DNA of 64,000 bases, from the NCBI GenBank assembly GCA_035344155.1, contig DAORAL010000008.1, positions 78,974 through 142,973 of the forward strand, read 5' to 3'. Shown piece by piece: positions 61,470 through 64,000 of this stretch. The position numbers and the translations under genes are program-made. The stretch comes from UBA1845 sp002338715 (lineage in GTDB: Bacteria; Planctomycetota; Phycisphaerae; UBA1845). The notes beneath the pieces were generated by a model that saw only the letters and a program-made list of their open reading frames with translations, was not told where the DNA came from and did no database searches. How positions within the stretch are numbered: the first letter of the stretch is position 1; the number at the start of each line of letters is the position of its first letter.

Positions 61470-61886
61470 ATGTTGTTCGAACTGCCGTATCCCCCAAGCA
61501 TCAACCACTACTGGCGACGGGTCGGTTCGCGCACGTTGATCAGTCGCGAGGGCCGGACGTTTCGCAGGAACGTCTGCGCCCTCCTCGCTACAGGTAGTGG
61601 CAACGGACCGCGCAAACCGCCTGCGGGCGGGCGCATCGCCCTGGCGATGGATGCGTTTCCGCCGGACCGTCGGCGCCGGGACTTGGACAACCTGCAAAAA
61701 CCCGTGCTCGACGCGCTTGAGCACGCGCGTGTGTATGAAGACGACAGCCAGATTGACTTATTGGTCACGCGCCGCGGCAAGGTGGTGCCCGAGGGGCGAA
61801 TTGCAGTGAATGTTGTGGAATTCCCGCTGCGGTGTTGTCCGCTTTGTGGCGGGTCATGGGTCACGTCTGGCCCGAAACTGAATTGA
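61470..61886 (+). CDS. rusA: RusA-family Holliday junction resolvase
   Basis: 138 residues from ATG 61470. RusA signatures: PYPPSINHYWRR near the start and the acidic active site RRRRDLDNLQKPVLDALEHARVYEDDSQID in two adjacent blocks. RusA is a phage-encoded nuclease that cuts four-way DNA junctions. The last 18 residues add a CPLCGG motif that is not usual, perhaps a second zinc site or read-through of unrelated sequence. Confidence 0.92.
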   Translation: MLFELPYPPSINHYWRRVGSRTLISREGRTFRRNVCALLATGSGNGPRKPPAGGRIALAMDAFPPDRRRRDLDNLQKPVLDALEHARVYEDDSQIDLLVTRRGKVVPEGRIAVNVVEFPLRCCPLCGGSWVTSGPKLN

Positions 61887-61949
61887 CATGCGCGTATCAA
61901 GGCTCGCGCGTTGAGCAGTCACGGATCATTGGGAGGTGGTTGCGCGGTT

Positions 61950-63641
61950 ATGCAGTTGCGACCGTATCAGACAGAAGCGGTCGCGGCCGTCTACGATCAT
62001 CTGCGACAGCGTGACGACCATCCTTGCGTGGTGATCCCGACCGCTGGCGGCAAAACGCCCGTGATGGCCACGATTTGTCGCGACGTGATCACCAGGTGGG
62101 ACGGCCGTGTGCTGATCCTGGCCCACGTCAAGGAACTTCTCGAACAGGCCGTTTCCAAGTTGGATGCGATCGCACCCGATCTTTGGAATCGCATCGGTGT
62201 GTATTCGGCAGGACTGCGGAGCCGCGACACCGAACACTCCATCATCGTCGCGGGTGTTCAGTCGGTCTACAAACGGGCAGCCGAACTCGATGCCTTCGAC
62301 CTTATTCTGCTGGATGAATGCCACCTGCTGGCGCCGGACGGCGAGGGGATGTATCGCACCTTCCTCGCTGACGCCCAGGTGGTCAATCCCAACGTGCGTT
62401 TCGTCGGATTGACGGCGACGCCGTATCGCATGACGACGGGTGTGATTTGCGCGCCCGAGAATCTGCTCAACCACGTCTGCTACGAAGTGGGCGTCCGCGA
62501 GTTGATCGTGCAGGGCTACCTTTGCTCACTCAAGAGCAAGGCCGGACAGCGCAAGGTGGATACCTCTGGTTTGCACCTGCGCGGTGGCGAGTTCATTGCC
62601 GGTGAAGTCGAAGAGCTGATGGATGACGACGCCCTGGTGCGCTCGGCATGTCGCGAGATTGTCGGCTATACGCGGGAGCGACACAGCGTGCTTATCTTTG
62701 CCGCCGGTGTACAGCATGCATTGCACGTCCAACGCGTCTTAGATGGCATGGGATACGAGTGCGGCTTCGTCTGCGGTGACACGCTGCCCTTCGATCGCGC
62801 TGAGACATTGGCGCGCTTCAAACGCGGCGAACTCAAATACCTGGTCAACGTCAACGTGCTGACCACCGGCTTTGACGCACCAAACATCGACTGCGTGGTG
62901 CTGCTGCGCCCGACAAACTCGCCAGGACTCTACTACCAGATGGTGGGCAGGGGCTTCCGGCTCGACCCGTCTAAGGACAACTGCCTGGTTCTCGACTTCG
63001 GTGGCAACATCGTGCGCCACGGGCCGGTCGATGCCTTGGCGATCAAGGACCGCAGCCCCGGCAACAGTGAAGCGCCCGCGAAAGAGTGTCCAGAGTGCCA
63101 GACGGTAATCCACGCCGCGTATGGGATTTGTCCGGAGTGTGGACACGAGTTCCCACCACCGCAGCGCAACCAGCACGACCAGCATGCGTCAACGGCGGGC
63201 GTGCTGACTGGTGAAGTCACTGAAACCGAATATGACGTGCAGGACGTGTTCTACTCTGTGCATGTCAAACGCGACGCACCCGACGATCACCCGCGCACCA
63301 TGCGCATCGACTACCGTTGCGGACTCAATGAATACCACAGCGAATGGGTTTGTCCCGAGCACCACGGTTATGCCAGGGGCAAGTTCGAGGCTTGGTGGAG
63401 GGCGCGATCCCATGACCGCTTGCCGAGCACAGCCGACGATGCGGTGACGCTTGCCGAAGCCGGGGCCCTGGCACAAACCCAGTCCATCACAGTGCGATCT
63501 GTCGCCGGCGAACAATTCGATCGCATCATCGACTACCAACTCGGTTCCATTCCGCCGCCACCCGACGACATCGATGACGATTGCGCAGCTGGCGTACTGC
63601 CCGCTTCTGAATATACGGACGACGAGTGCGTGCCGTTTTGA
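61950..63641 (+). CDS. Superfamily 2 DEAD/DEAH helicase
   Basis: 563 residues from ATG 61950 (MQLRPYQTEA). A TTG 13 codons earlier lies before the GGGAGG ribosome site and is less likely. Motifs: Q-like LRPYQTEAV, Walker A IPTAGGKT, DECHLL (DECH box), GLTATPYRMT, LTTGFDAPNID and QMVGRGFRLDP. A CPEC…CPEC zinc part at about 380-405 follows. The C-terminal 170 residues match helicase-accessory regions in phage genomes. It unwinds DNA in the recombination or replication module. Confidence 0.93.
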   Translation: MQLRPYQTEAVAAVYDHLRQRDDHPCVVIPTAGGKTPVMATICRDVITRWDGRVLILAHVKELLEQAVSKLDAIAPDLWNRIGVYSAGLRSRDTEHSIIVAGVQSVYKRAAELDAFDLILLDECHLLAPDGEGMYRTFLADAQVVNPNVRFVGLTATPYRMTTGVICAPENLLNHVCYEVGVRELIVQGYLCSLKSKAGQRKVDTSGLHLRGGEFIAGEVEELMDDDALVRSACREIVGYTRERHSVLIFAAGVQHALHVQRVLDGMGYECGFVCGDTLPFDRAETLARFKRGELKYLVNVNVLTTGFDAPNIDCVVLLRPTNSPGLYYQMVGRGFRLDPSKDNCLVLDFGGNIVRHGPVDALAIKDRSPGNSEAPAKECPECQTVIHAAYGICPECGHEFPPPQRNQHDQHASTAGVLTGEVTETEYDVQDVFYSVHVKRDAPDDHPRTMRIDYRCGLNEYHSEWVCPEHHGYARGKFEAWWRARSHDRLPSTADDAVTLAEAGALAQTQSITVRSVAGEQFDRIIDYQLGSIPPPPDDIDDDCAAGVLPASEYTDDECVPF

Positions 63642-63667
63642 CGGTCTTGCGTTGGATGTGGCCAGCC

Positions 63668-63916
63668 ATGAGAAAAAGCACCCGCAGAAAACAATCAAAC
63701 GGTGACACCCTGGACCGTATCGCCCGCGTCTTGGATGCGGTGCGCGCCATCAAGATCGAGCACCTCGAGGATCTCGTTCGTCAGGCGCACGAATGCGACA
63801 TCAACCAGATCAACGACCCGCCCGAGCCGTTTCCCATCACGCGACAGGCGCTTCGCATGTTCTGGCATTTTCGGTGCAATCTCGGATCCGTGGAGCAGAT
63901 CGCGTCCCATGGGTAA
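63668..63916 (+). CDS. Small helical protein between helicase and primase-like gene
   Basis: 82 residues from ATG 63668 (MRKSTRRKQS); an ATG four codons earlier is possible. Basic start, then LDRIARVLDAVRAIKIEHLEDL and RQALRMFWHFRCNLGSVEQI, with no clear domain. Its last codons overlap the next gene's ATG by eight bases, so it is likely expressed with it. Confidence 0.55.
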   Translation: MRKSTRRKQSNGDTLDRIARVLDAVRAIKIEHLEDLVRQAHECDINQINDPPEPFPITRQALRMFWHFRCNLGSVEQIASHG

Positions 63917-64000
63917 GCCGTCGACCATCGCCGAGGCCGCACGCGCATACCTGGAGGCGGGCCTGTGCGCGCTGCCTGCACGCCGTGCCGAGAAGCGCCC
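63909..64000 (+). CDS. Start of a probable primase-polymerase, cut by the right edge
   Basis: ATG 63909 and 30 complete codons are visible (MGKPSTIAEAARAYLEAGLC then ALPARRAEKRP). The pattern A-x-x-Y-x-x-x-G-L-C-A-L-P…K-R-P matches the first strand of bifunctional primase-polymerase domains of plasmids and phages. The remainder lies outside the window, so this is only a hint. Confidence 0.5.
   Translation, partial: MGKPSTIAEAARAYLEAGLCALPARRAEKR

Overview
The window looks like chromosomal DNA of a planctomycete, probably of the Phycisphaerae type. This is inferred from family content, not from a database search. Supporting signs are Cys-rich NGxPDxC repeat arrays, PEP-CTERM sorting tails (…RRRRK, …SRKRRN), a dockerin-like C-terminus, a prepilin-type N-terminus on a large exported protein, an MJ0042-type zinc ribbon, a lipid-A-N-terminal-domain gene next to a GT2 glycosyltransferase, and frequent GTG/TTG starts.

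Positions 1 to about 42.5 kb read as ordinary chromosome. On the minus strand the window opens with a large secreted subtilisin-like protease that runs off the left edge. A run of exported, membrane and housekeeping genes follows: DUF1579, HDOD, an HslV-like Ntn hydrolase, an alpha/beta hydrolase, a YpfJ-type metallopeptidase, a PEP-CTERM protein, FtsK with a very acidic C-terminal extension, lipoproteins, a Cys-rich lipoprotein, a sodium:solute symporter, a YigZ-family protein, an ECF sigma factor with a zinc-finger anti-sigma factor, and heme oxygenase. Next come a tandem pair of related exported proteins that end in different C-terminal signals, a pseudopilin-like protein, a MoxR/DUF58/VWA operon, a TPR protein, a methyltransferase, the lipid-A-domain/GT2 pair, ClpX, a 57-residue zinc-ribbon protein and an initiator tRNA. 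Rho-independent terminators are visible behind several minus-strand genes. Short dispersed and tandem repeats sit between genes.

From just after the tRNA-fMet gene (42,472-42,544) to the right edge, the content becomes accessory. A tight cassette (small protein, DUF2924, large serine recombinase, small HTH-like protein) is followed by a nine-gene same-strand cluster at 45,847-57,126: a half-length HsdS, HsdM, a patatin-like phospholipase, a CD-NTase with an AGS-C-like tail, full-length HsdS, two unrecognised genes, HsdR and a YgjP-type metallopeptidase. In effect a type I CBASS pair (oligonucleotide cyclase plus phospholipase effector) lies inside a type I restriction-modification operon. Its first gene overlaps the hsdM stop codon, and a 29-codon ORF bridges effector and cyclase. 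The second unrecognised gene has the spacing of a PD-(D/E)XK nuclease. This composite locus is the strongest candidate in the window for an undescribed system.

From 57.4 kb onward there is a phage- or plasmid-like recombination and replication module: a sigma-70-like factor, a RecE/PDDEXK-type nuclease, a Sak4-like RecA-fold ATPase, a DUF669 protein, a RusA resolvase, a superfamily 2 helicase, and the start of a probable primase-polymerase cut by the right edge. The recombinase, the defence genes and this module probably belong to one mobile island inserted near the initiator tRNA. No attachment-site duplication was found and the right end is outside the window, so the island's limits are not established.
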